Below, piece after piece: positions 16,680 through 24,341 of a stretch of 64,000 nucleotides of DNA (position 1 is the first letter of the stretch; the number at the start of each line of letters is the position of its first letter). Source of the DNA: RGIG7179 sp051893555 (lineage in GTDB: Bacteria > Bacillota > Clostridia > Peptostreptococcales > Anaerovoracaceae); assembly GCA_051893555.1 (NCBI GenBank), contig JBJFHL010000007.1, forward strand, positions 1 to 64,000, written 5' to 3'. The position numbers and the translations under genes were made by a program. The notes below the pieces were generated by a model. It did not search any database. It saw nothing but the letters and a program-made list of their open reading frames with translations, and was not told where the DNA came from.

Positions 16680-17012
16680 TCACAATTCTTTCATCATTTG
16701 CTCCGCTTGCAGGATGATATCTTCCTTTTTCTGCATCTCACTTCTCAGAATCTGAATCTGAGTCTCAATCGCTGCCTTCACCACATGGTTCGGCGCATCT
16801 ATGATCGTGCGGATTTCCTTTACACGAAATCCCAGCTGCTGCAGCAGTCTGATTCGTCGAATCCTGTTCTGCGCTTCCGCATCATAAAGCAAGTGTCCGT
16901 ATTTATTTCTTCCTGAAGCTTTTACCAGTTCAGCTGCCTCATATCCCTGCACCGCCCGCCGGGATACATGAATTGCAGCACATACCTCGTTCAATGTCTT
17001 TGTTTCGTCCAT
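16680..17012 (-). CDS. MerR-family regulator, short
   Basis: 110 residues: winged helix at about 6-75 (LNEVCAAIHVSRRAVQGYE, YDAEAQNRIRRIRLLQQLG) and a C-terminal coiled coil. There is no ligand domain, so it senses by a partner or a short tail. It heads the DUF4230/EcsC operon and has a 19-base palindrome in its own promoter region, consistent with autoregulation. Confidence 0.85.
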   Translation of the reverse strand: MDETKTLNEVCAAIHVSRRAVQGYEAAELVKASGRNKYGHLLYDAEAQNRIRRIRLLQQLGFRVKEIRTIIDAPNHVVKAAIETQIQILRSEMQKKEDIILQAEQMMKEL

Positions 17013-17036
17013 TTCAACCTCTCTTTTCAGTCTGAA

Positions 17037-17058
17037 ACTGCACGCAGCGTGCAGTCAA
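17037..17058 (-). promoter_or_regulatory. MerR operator and promoter of the DUF4230 operon
   Basis: A perfect 19-base palindrome ACTGCACGC-A-GCGTGCAGT (17037-17055) overlaps the -35 hexamer TTGACT (17053-17058) of the minus strand. A weak -10 (CAGACT) lies about 18 bases on. The arrangement fits a MerR-controlled promoter. Confidence 0.65.
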
Positions 17059-17134
17059 CGCAGTTTTTTCATGCAGTACACTTTGTCTGCATAAGAGAAA
17101 TTGCAAATTTCGCGAATCAGAAGTCGATTATATC

Positions 17135-17179
17135 ATTCGGAATAATACAGTTGCTTTTATTCGGAATAACGGTTATAAT
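17135..17179 (+). promoter_or_regulatory. promoter with paired repeats before the HTH-AAA gene
   Basis: TTGCTT (17151-17156), 17 bases, TATAAT (17174-17179). The 11-base word ATTCGGAATAA occurs twice, at 17135-17145 just upstream of -35 and at 17159-17169 inside the spacer, 24 bases apart (about 2.3 helical turns). It looks like a repressor site. The HTH at the start of the encoded protein is a candidate binder. Confidence 0.65.
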
Positions 17180-17210
17180 ATTCCTGAAGAACGAAAAAAG
17201 GAGGGATGCC

Positions 17211-19079
17211 ATGATGACGATCAAAGAAGCTGCCGCTGTCTGGGGGATTACAGAACGCCGGGTAAATGAGCTTTGCAAGGCGGGACGGATCTCCGGCGCA
17301 TATAAGGATGGTCGGCAATGGATGATTCCGGCATATGCCCGGAAACCAGTGGATAAGCGGATGAAGCATCCGCAGCCGGAAGCCGCAGAAAAGCGAAAGA
17401 AGAGGCTTCCTCTGCCAATCGGCATCTCCGATTACCGAAAAGCGTCCTGTGAATATTACTACGTGGATAAGACGCTGCTGCTCAGGGACTTTCTGGATGA
17501 AAGACCACAGGTCTCCCTGTTTACCCGGCCTCGCCGATTCGGCAAAACCCTGAATATGGATATGATTCGAACCTATTTCGAAAAAACGGACGAAGATACC
17601 TCCGTCTATTTCCGTGATAAAAAAATCTGGTCCTGCGGTGAGGAGTACCGACGCTATCAGGGGAAATATCCTGTGATCTACGTCACCTTCAAGGATGTAA
17701 AATGCGAGACCTGGGAGACAACCTTCGACATGATCTCCAAGATCCTGCGAAATGAATTTGAGCGTCACAGTGAGCTGCTTGAGAGTGATCGTATCAGTCC
17801 CTTTGAAAAAAAATATATCACCAGTGTGCTGAACGGAGATGCTGATGAAAATGACATCGCATTATCTCTTTTAAACCTTTCCAGAATGCTCCACTCCCAT
17901 CATGGAACTGCACCGATCATCATCATCGATGAGTATGACACTCCGATCCAGCAGGGTCATATGCGGGGATTCTACGAGAAAGCGATTGACTTTATGCGCA
18001 ATCTGTTTTCCGGTGGTCTGAAGGATAACCCTCATCTGAGCTACGGTTTTCTGACTGGTATTTTACGGGTTGCAAAGGAGAGCATCTTCAGCGGTCTGAA
18101 TAATCCGAAGATCAATTCCATTCTGGATGACCGGTACAGTGAATATTTCGGCTTTACTTCCGATGAAGTGCAAGAGATGGCAGAATACTACGGTGCCTGT
18201 GAAAAATATCCCGAGCTATGCGATTGGTATGACGGCTATCGCTTTGGCGGGACGGAGATTTTTAACCCGTGGTCTGTAATCGGCTATTTCAACAACCAGT
18301 GTCGTCCCAAAGCGTTCTGGCAGTCCACCGGAAGCAATGATATTATCAGCGAAGTGCTGTCTTCTGCCACACCCGATATTATGGAACGGCTGGAAGCGCT
18401 GATGCAGGGCAAGTCCTTCGTGACACACATCGATACCGGCGTCATCTATCCGCAGCTTCAGAACAATCCGTCATCTGTTTACAGTTTTCTGCTAGTGACC
18501 GGCTATCTGAAAGCAGTAAACATAGACCAGCCTTATGGTGAAGACTACATGTGCGAGGTTGCACTGCCGAATAAAGAAATTTCCTTTGTTTACAGCAAGG
18601 AGATCCTTTCCCAGCTTGAATCCGTGATTCCTCCTGCAGCCGCAATCGGTATTCAGGAAGCGATTTACAAGATGGATCTCGATGAGCTGCAGACGAAACT
18701 GGAAAAATTCCTTTTGGAAACGGTAAGCTTTCATGACGCAGCTAGCGAATCGTTTTACCACGGTCTGATTCTGGGTCTTTGCGCCATGCTGGATGATCGA
18801 TATCAGATTACTTCCAACCGGGAATCCGGTGAAGGAAGGTTTGATATCCAGATGGCACCGCTGAGTGAAAAACTTCCTGGAATCCTGATTGAACTGAAAG
18901 CTGGAAATGACTGTACAGAAGCACAGCTTGCATCACTTTCCAAAACTGCGCTGCAGCAAATCAACGATCGCATGTACAGCACCGCTCTGAAACAGCAGGG
19001 TGTCCCTTCCATCCTGAAATATGGCATTGCTTTCTCCGGAAAGAAAGTCAGTATTGCCGCAGAAATTGAAAAAAAATAA
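17211..19079 (+). CDS. HTH-fused AAA-ATPase-like / PD-(D/E)XK nuclease-like protein
   Basis: 622 residues. Residues 2-60 form an excisionase/MerR-like helix-turn-helix (IKEAAAVWGITERRVNELC, GRQWMIPAYARKP). Then comes the AAA-ATPase-like domain (PF09820 type) with Walker A around RPRRFGKTLN and Walker B IIIIDEYDTP. Near the C-terminus is a PD-(D/E)XK-like core (FDIQ..., GILIELKAG, ELK near residue 561; PF08011 type). Most relatives lack the N-terminal HTH. ATG 17211 is chosen for the AAAGGAGG; upstream in-frame ATGs lie in the promoter. A defence or mobile-element role has been proposed for the family but is unproven. Confidence 0.85.
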   Translation: MMTIKEAAAVWGITERRVNELCKAGRISGAYKDGRQWMIPAYARKPVDKRMKHPQPEAAEKRKKRLPLPIGISDYRKASCEYYYVDKTLLLRDFLDERPQVSLFTRPRRFGKTLNMDMIRTYFEKTDEDTSVYFRDKKIWSCGEEYRRYQGKYPVIYVTFKDVKCETWETTFDMISKILRNEFERHSELLESDRISPFEKKYITSVLNGDADENDIALSLLNLSRMLHSHHGTAPIIIIDEYDTPIQQGHMRGFYEKAIDFMRNLFSGGLKDNPHLSYGFLTGILRVAKESIFSGLNNPKINSILDDRYSEYFGFTSDEVQEMAEYYGACEKYPELCDWYDGYRFGGTEIFNPWSVIGYFNNQCRPKAFWQSTGSNDIISEVLSSATPDIMERLEALMQGKSFVTHIDTGVIYPQLQNNPSSVYSFLLVTGYLKAVNIDQPYGEDYMCEVALPNKEISFVYSKEILSQLESVIPPAAAIGIQEAIYKMDLDELQTKLEKFLLETVSFHDAASESFYHGLILGLCAMLDDRYQITSNRESGEGRFDIQMAPLSEKLPGILIELKAGNDCTEAQLASLSKTALQQINDRMYSTALKQQGVPSILKYGIAFSGKKVSIAAEIEKK

Positions 19080-19105
19080 AAGATTTGAAATAAAGGAGAC
19101 TCTCC

Positions 19106-20668
19106 ATGAGCTTATTAACTGTAGAAAAAGTAACCCACGGCTTCGGCGCCCGCCAGATTCTGGAGGACGCATCCTTCCGCCTGCTGAAAGGCGAGCACAT
19201 CGGCCTCATCGGGGCCAACGGCGAAGGCAAGTCCACCTTCCTGAACATCATCACCGGCAAAATCATGCCTGATGCCGGCACCATCACCTGGTCCCGCCAC
19301 GTGACCGTCGGCTACCTGGACCAGCATTCCGTGCTGAAAAAAGGCATGACCATCCGTCAGGTCCTGCACACGGCCTTCAACCACATGTATGAACTGGAAG
19401 CGGAAATGATGAAGCTGTATGAAGATATGGCAGAAGCCGATCCGGAAAAAATCGACGAAATGATGGAAGATGCCGGCGAGATCCAGGCCATGCTGGAAAC
19501 CGGCGGATTTTATCAGCTGGATGCGAGAATTGAAGAAGTGGCCAACGGGCTGGGGCTGGGCGATATCGGTCTGGATCGGGATGTTTCCGACCTTTCCGGC
19601 GGACAGCGGACCAAGACCCTGCTGGTGAAGCTCCTTTTGGAGAACCCGTCCATTCTGATTCTGGACGAGCCCACCAACTATCTGGACCACGAGCACATCG
19701 TCTGGCTGACCCGCTATCTGCAGGAATACGAAAACGCCTTCATTCTGGTGTCCCACGACATGGACTTCCTCAACAGCGTGGTCAACGTCATCTACAATCT
19801 GGACGGCGGCAACCTGACTCGCTACACCGGCGACTACGAAAACTTCCGCCGTATGTACGAGATCCAGAAATCCCAGGAGCTGGCTGCCTACAAACGCCAG
19901 CAGGCCGAAATTGAAGAGCTCGAGGATTTTATTGCGCGGAACAAAGCCCGTGTGGCAACCCGCGGCATGGCTGCTTCCCGCCAGAAAAAACTGGACAAAA
20001 TGGAAATTCTCGACCGTCCGACCGAAAAGATCAAGCCGGAATTCGGGTTCCTCATGGCCCGCACCCCGAGCCGGTTCATCGTCACCGCCAAAGACCTGGT
20101 CATCGGCTACTCTCAGGACGAGCCCCTGACCCGGCCGGTCTCCTTCACCCTGGAACGGGGTCAGAAGGTGGCCATCGTCGGTACCAACGGCCTGGGCAAG
20201 ACCACCCTCTTAAAGACCATTCTCAGCAAAATCCATCCTCTCGGCGGCTCTGTGGAACTGGGGGATTATCTTTTCCCGGGCTATTTCGAGCAGGAGGCCG
20301 GCCGCGACTCGGACAAGACCGCTCTGGATACCTTCTGGGCAGAATTCCCGTCCATGGAGAATCGGGAGGTCCGCCTGTGTCTTTCCAAGTGCGGCTTGAC
20401 CAATGACCACATTACCAGTCAGATGCGTGTCCTTTCCGGCGGTGAAAACGCCAAGGTCCGCCTGGCCATGGTCATGAACCGGGAGCACAACTGGCTGGTT
20501 CTTGACGAACCGACCAATCATCTTGACGTGGACGCCAAGGAGGAACTGAAACGCGCCCTGACCGAATACCCGGGCACCATCCTGCTGGTTTCCCACGATC
20601 CGTCCTTCTATGAGGATTTTGTGACGGATATCTGGAACGTGGAAGACTGGACCACGAAGATCGTATAG
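19106..20668 (+). CDS. ABC-F family ATPase (translation factor type)
   Basis: 520 residues with two ABC ATPase domains and no membrane part. Walker A motifs are GANGEGKST and GTNGLGKTT, signatures LSGGQRTK and LSGGENAK, and Walker B sites end in DEPTNYLD and DEPTNHLD. The ~80-residue interdomain linker is charged and helical (P-site tRNA interaction motif in the family). ABC-F proteins act on ribosomes in translation or in antibiotic protection; length and motifs resemble the YbiT-like housekeeping group more than resistance types. AAAGGAG precedes the ATG, 26 bases after the HTH-AAA gene. Confidence 0.9.
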   Translation: MSLLTVEKVTHGFGARQILEDASFRLLKGEHIGLIGANGEGKSTFLNIITGKIMPDAGTITWSRHVTVGYLDQHSVLKKGMTIRQVLHTAFNHMYELEAEMMKLYEDMAEADPEKIDEMMEDAGEIQAMLETGGFYQLDARIEEVANGLGLGDIGLDRDVSDLSGGQRTKTLLVKLLLENPSILILDEPTNYLDHEHIVWLTRYLQEYENAFILVSHDMDFLNSVVNVIYNLDGGNLTRYTGDYENFRRMYEIQKSQELAAYKRQQAEIEELEDFIARNKARVATRGMAASRQKKLDKMEILDRPTEKIKPEFGFLMARTPSRFIVTAKDLVIGYSQDEPLTRPVSFTLERGQKVAIVGTNGLGKTTLLKTILSKIHPLGGSVELGDYLFPGYFEQEAGRDSDKTALDTFWAEFPSMENREVRLCLSKCGLTNDHITSQMRVLSGGENAKVRLAMVMNREHNWLVLDEPTNHLDVDAKEELKRALTEYPGTILLVSHDPSFYEDFVTDIWNVEDWTTKIV

Positions 20669-20696
20669 TCAGATGGATGTTGGCAATCACCGTATT

Positions 20697-20718
20697 CCGC
20701 GGCTGTGATACGCCGCGG
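20697..20718. terminator. GC-rich hairpin after the ABC-F gene
   Basis: A perfect 7-bp stem CCGCGGC/GCCGCGG with an 8-base loop lies 28 bases after the ABC-F stop codon. No T run follows on either strand, so it is at best a weak or Rho-assisted terminator. Confidence 0.4.
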
Positions 20719-20725
20719 TACATGT

Positions 20726-21121
20726 CTACCTCATCGCCGGCTCCGGATAATCCAAAGTCTCAATCCGCCGCAGACCTTCGAACTCTACACGCATGTTATT
20801 CTGAAGACTGAGATATCGGCATGCCTCCTCCATCTGCTGCAGAATGGAGCCGCCGAATTCCTCTCTCGTCTTGAAAACCATTTTCGTATTTCCGCTGAAG
20901 ACTGCGCATTTGATGGTATGTTCACACTGATCTGCCAGAAGCAGGGCTGCATTGGTGTAGTATCCGTCATCATCAATCAGCCCCAGCGTCCGCTGATTTT
21001 CTCTGCTGAAACCCACACGGCATTTTTCAAAATACTTTGCAGTATAATCAAAGGTCAGGTTCTGATTCATCGATCTGGCTTTATCATAACGAACTCCATC
21101 GCTTTCCCGAATCATCTGCAT
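20726..21121 (-). pseudogene. fragment of an AlbA_2/Schlafen-type ATP-binding protein
   Basis: 131 residues that correspond to the middle of the common AlbA_2 (PF04326)-HATPase family: LTFDYTAKYFEKCRVGF, TLGLIDDDGYYTNAALLLAD, then LDYPEPAMR, where intact proteins go on with a helix such as REALLNAIVHRDY. Here a TAG follows directly after AMR, and the ~130-residue N-terminal AlbA_2 domain is also missing. It is a two-ended gene remnant, probably not functional. Recognition is from memory of the family. Confidence 0.7.
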
Positions 21122-21263
21122 AATATCACGATATTATCGCGATTTTAATTGCAATTTAGTGACTGCACACTCCACCAATCCGGTCCTTCTGGAAAGGGTG
21201 GGCGAGTGCCTGGTCAAGGACTCGGAGAAAATATACACTGGATACAAAGGCCCGGGTGCCGTC

Positions 21264-21333
21264 AGAACTTCTGATCCTTTTTTGCAAGCAAAAAGGGACG
21301 CCAAACGAATCCAATTGATTCAATTGGCGTCCC
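21264..21333. repeat. hairpin-forming repeat, copy 1
   Basis: GGGACGCCAA (21295-21304) and TTGGCGTCCC (21324-21333) form a perfect 10-bp stem, and inside it GAATC/GATTC (21307-21311, 21317-21321) adds a second stem. Minus-strand reading ends in five T, so it could terminate transcription from that side. The left flank (21264-21304) resembles the complement of 21544-21575. No intact gene is seen from 21122 to 21621. Confidence 0.6.
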
Positions 21334-21543
21334 CGAATCGTCTGGGTATAGCAAAATATCAGGTTTTATTGATGAAATAATCGCTTTTTCGTTTTTCCCT
21401 GGCCAACACGAGCGGTATTTTTATTCATAATATTTAATAATTATTTGCGCAAGCTGCTGAATCCGTGATTTTTTGTTAATTTATGCCCTTTTCGATGCAT
21501 ACCTAGATCATCTATACACGCCAACCCGTGAAAAAATGTACCA

Positions 21544-21575
21544 TTGGCGTCCCTTTTGCCTTGCAGAAATCGGAA
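21544..21575. repeat. diverged repeat, copy 2, opposite orientation
   Basis: TTGGCGTCCC (21544-21553) followed by TTTTGCCTTGCAGAAAT matches the complement of the left part of copy 1, with small differences. Both copies, when translated in matching frames, read RT---FLQ-KRDA, so they may derive from one lost coding sequence. Confidence 0.5.
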
Positions 21576-21621
21576 CGTCGTCCGGTAGCCCAAACGATTA
21601 GCTGGAAAACAGGAAGTTCGG

Positions 21622-21654
21622 AAAAAGCAGCCGTACACCGTAGTGCACGACTGC
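21622..21654 (-). terminator. terminator of ridA
   Basis: On the minus strand a 12-bp stem (GCAGTCGTGCAC with GTGTACGGCTGC, two G-U pairs) and a TACG loop are followed by five T. It lies about 20 bases beyond the ridA stop. Confidence 0.8.
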
Positions 21655-21672
21655 TATGCTATCAACGAAGCA

Positions 21673-22050
21673 TTATTTCACGGCCCACATCACGATCTCT
21701 ACCAGATAGCCCGGCAACAGGCCAACCTGCAGTGCTCTTCTGCATGGCTTCGGATCCGGCATAATCTGGCGGTAAATCTGATTGAAGTCATCCCACTGGC
21801 CCAAATCCTTCATGAAAACTTCCACATTGAATACGTTTTCCAGACCGCAGCCTGCTTCCTTCAGATATCTTTCGCAGGCCAACAGGGTGTTTCTCGCCTG
21901 CTCCTCCATGGAATCAGGAATCGTTCCGTCATAGTCGTCGCAGCACATGCCGGAAGTCAGGACGATCTCCTTTCCTTCCACTGCAAGCACGGGTGAAAAC
22001 GGATAGCCGGTCGGCTCCTTTACAAATTTTTCTGGTAATTCAATTTTCAT
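21673..22050 (-). CDS. RidA-family enamine/imine deaminase-like protein
   Basis: 125 residues, the standard length of the YjgF/YER057c/UK114 family, which forms trimers and hydrolyses reactive 2-aminoacrylate released by PLP enzymes. The conserved arginine lies in RRALQVGLLPGYLVEIV near the C-terminus. GAMC-type N-terminal residues are replaced (SGMCCDDYDG). A role in quenching by-products of the PLP enzymes common in this genome is plausible. Subfamily (RidA proper or Rid2-7) is not certain. Monocistronic with its own terminator. Confidence 0.85.
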   Translation of the reverse strand: MKIELPEKFVKEPTGYPFSPVLAVEGKEIVLTSGMCCDDYDGTIPDSMEEQARNTLLACERYLKEAGCGLENVFNVEVFMKDLGQWDDFNQIYRQIMPDPKPCRRALQVGLLPGYLVEIVMWAVK

Positions 22051-22100
22051 GGCTTTTCTCCTTATTTCGTATCTGTCTGCATCTGCAGGCGCAGAGACTT

Positions 22101-23120
22101 CTACAGCTCCAGCTTCTTTTTGCTCCAGGTCGGCCGTTCCAGGAAGGAGGCAAGTCCTGTGCTGGAAACGCCAGAAGTGTTGGATGTTCCGGAATCCGGC
22201 GACGCTGCCGGTGCCGGTGTCGGTGCCGCGGCAGACTGCGGCGTCTTTTCCTGCTTTTCCTGCTTCTCACGGATATAGATCAGCTTGTTGTTGCTGCCCG
22301 GCACCCGTTCTTCCTTGAATTCAAACACGCCCAGAGACTTGATGAACGGGGTGAACTTCTTGAATCCGAAGTTTCGCACATCGAAGTCTGGATACCGCTT
22401 CAGGATCAGATTGCCCAGATCACCCAGAGGGAACCATTCGTCCTCGTCGGAGTTTTCTTCCACCATGGCCATGATGGCCTTTCGCATGGATTTGGCACTC
22501 AGGGTCTTCACATTGCCCGGCTTCTGCTCGGCGGTCTTGCCGGAAGAAGTCTTGGACGAAGCAGCAGTTCCTGCATTTTTCTTTCCGGAAGCTTTCGTCT
22601 TGCTGCGGGTTTCCGGTTCTTCCCGTTCCTCCTTCTCCTCTGCCAGGTCTGCCAGATCCGGACCGTCTGCCATTTCTGCGTCCAGCGCCAGCAAGTCCAG
22701 ATATTTGAACCGGTTGCAGGCAGAAATGAATGGTTTCGGTGTTTTGGTTTCGCCCATGCCGATGACATCCATCCCGGCTTCACGCAGACGGGAAGCCAGA
22801 CGGGTGAAATCGCTGTCGCTGGTCACCAGGCAAAAGCCCTCCACCTTGCCCGAATACAGGATGTCCATGGCGTCGATGATCATGGCAGAGTCGGTGGCAT
22901 TCTTACCCACCGTGTAGCTGTACTGCTGAATCGGAGTGATGGAATGCTCCAGCAGCATGGTCTTCCACCGTGCAAACCGCGGCTTGGTCCAGTCGCCGTA
23001 AATCCGCTTATAGGTCGCTACCCCGTAATTCGAAATTTCATCTAAAATAATTTTTACATATTTATCGGATACGTTGTCGGCGTCAATGAGCACCGCGTAT
23101 CGTCTGTCTTCAATATTCAC
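22101..23120 (-). CDS. NYN-domain protein with OST-HTH/LOTUS domain
   Basis: 339 residues. The N-terminal NYN (PIN-like, LabA/DUF88) ribonuclease fold has the acidic motifs VLIDADNVSD (11-20), DSAMIIDAMD and LVTSDSDFTRLA. A Lys/Glu/Ala-rich linker (about 165-215) leads to an OST-HTH domain (MRKAIMAMVEENSDEDEWFP, FGFKKFTPFIKSLG), then a low-complexity tail. NYN-LOTUS proteins probably act on RNA. The start is GTG 23120 with TTGGAGGAACT in front. It lies 28 bases after the ylmH gene on the same strand. Confidence 0.88.
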   Translation of the reverse strand: MNIEDRRYAVLIDADNVSDKYVKIILDEISNYGVATYKRIYGDWTKPRFARWKTMLLEHSITPIQQYSYTVGKNATDSAMIIDAMDILYSGKVEGFCLVTSDSDFTRLASRLREAGMDVIGMGETKTPKPFISACNRFKYLDLLALDAEMADGPDLADLAEEKEEREEPETRSKTKASGKKNAGTAASSKTSSGKTAEQKPGNVKTLSAKSMRKAIMAMVEENSDEDEWFPLGDLGNLILKRYPDFDVRNFGFKKFTPFIKSLGVFEFKEERVPGSNNKLIYIREKQEKQEKTPQSAAAPTPAPAASPDSGTSNTSGVSSTGLASFLERPTWSKKKLEL

Positions 23121-23147
23121 AGTTCCTCCAATCTTTTTCCCACCGGA

Positions 23148-23957
23148 TCACACAAACTTCTCCAGTGTCACGTATACTTTCCCCTTTTTCGATGTGCCCG
23201 ATACGCCCTGATAGATGGCCTTTCCTTTCCCTCGCAAGACCAGCTTCTCTCCCCCCTTCAGAGAATGATCCGGCTTCAACATTTCCGTCTCATTGACGAA
23301 TACCAGTCCTTTGGAGATGGCCGTCTGTGCATCCTTTCTGGACAGATGAAAAACCCCTGCCACGATGCTGTCCAGCCGCGGAGAAGTGACCGTAAACTCC
23401 ACGGTTTCCCTGCGGATTATGCCCGTATCTGCCGCACGGATGGGCAAAACCGCCACGTCCAGGCTCACGTTCCCTGCTTTGCCGTAATGTATCTGCAGAT
23501 ATTCTCCCAGTTCTCTGGTCACAACGACCTGTGCCCCATCCGGTCGGACCAGAATATCGCCCATCTTCTCTCTCCGGATCCCTTCCCCCAGAAGCGATCC
23601 CAGATAATCCCGGTGAGAAAGGCTCCTGCCGCCCCGGTTCTGCCCGCCGGCAATCTTCAGATCCAGCAGAACCAGCGGACACTCCTGCGGATTTTCCCGG
23701 AAATATTCCAGAAGCCCGGCCTCATCCGAAATCTCCATATACGACGGTACGAAAACCACCATGCGCCGCTCCGCATCGGGAAGACCGCCGAACAGGAAAG
23801 TTTTCGTTCCTTCCGCCCGCCACCGCTTCAGGAGTCCGGAAACCGCCGACTGCTGGGACAGATTGAGAAAATCCGAGACAATCAGATACTCATACTGCAA
23901 AAAACGTTCATATTTATCTGTCAGACTCGCCAGAAGCAATTTATTTTCGTCCATCAT
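23148..23957 (-). CDS. ylmH: YlmH-family RNA-binding protein (S4 domain)
   Basis: 269 residues. The C-terminal ~70 residues are an S4 RNA-binding domain (RLDSIVAGVFHLSRKDAQ, GLVFVNETEMLKPDHSLKGG). The N-terminal part matches the YlmH group, with the FGGLPDAERRMVVFVP segment. B. subtilis YlmH is a ribosome-quality-control factor acting on stalled 50S subunits. Here it is away from the division cluster where ylmH usually lies. Start ATG 23957 has AAGGAG 13 bases upstream, a rather long spacing; ATG 23954 is equivalent. Confidence 0.88.
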   Translation of the reverse strand: MMDENKLLLASLTDKYERFLQYEYLIVSDFLNLSQQSAVSGLLKRWRAEGTKTFLFGGLPDAERRMVVFVPSYMEISDEAGLLEYFRENPQECPLVLLDLKIAGGQNRGGRSLSHRDYLGSLLGEGIRREKMGDILVRPDGAQVVVTRELGEYLQIHYGKAGNVSLDVAVLPIRAADTGIIRRETVEFTVTSPRLDSIVAGVFHLSRKDAQTAISKGLVFVNETEMLKPDHSLKGGEKLVLRGKGKAIYQGVSGTSKKGKVYVTLEKFV

Positions 23958-24082
23958 CTGGTAATTTTTCTCTCCTTGTGATATAATATGAAGGTTCATT
24001 TGCAGAGGAATTCTCTGACACAGAACACACCTGTTGATATAGTATACCATAAAACGCATATATTTTGAAAGGAGAAATCGTT

Positions 24083-24337
24083 ATGACCTATAAATACATC
24101 ACGAAAGGCACCTGCTCCCGGGAGATCACCGTGGAAATGGAAGGGGATGTGCTGAAACACGTTTCCTTTTACGGCGGCTGCAACGGAAATCTGCAGGGCA
24201 TTTCCAAACTGGTGGAAGGCATGACCTACGACCAGCTGAAATCAAAGCTTTCCGGCATTCGCTGCGGGTTCAAGTCCACCTCCTGTCCGGATCAGCTGGT
24301 AAAAGCCGTGGAAGAAGCGATGGCACAGCAGAGGTAA
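24083..24337 (+). CDS. TSCPD-domain protein (TIGR03905 type)
   Basis: 84 residues matching the small TSCPD family: GTCSREITVEMEGD, FYGGCNGNLQGISKL and RCGFKSTSCPDQL, with four cysteines that probably bind metal. The domain also occurs at the C-terminus of some ribonucleotide reductases. ATG 24083 has AAAGGAG in front. The CDF transporter gene starts five bases after its stop codon, so a link to metal handling is likely but not shown. Confidence 0.85.
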   Translation: MTYKYITKGTCSREITVEMEGDVLKHVSFYGGCNGNLQGISKLVEGMTYDQLKSKLSGIRCGFKSTSCPDQLVKAVEEAMAQQR

Positions 24338-24341
24338 TAAA

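Noticed and set aside
16968..17210. Longer start for the HTH-AAA protein
   Set aside because: The added codons cover the MerR gene end, the divergent promoter and the repeat boxes; the strong AGGAGG is at 17211.
21159..21380. Plus-strand open frame reading into repeat copy 1
   Set aside because: It has no ribosome site and reads through a perfect hairpin. It may be a relic of coding sequence but not a gene.
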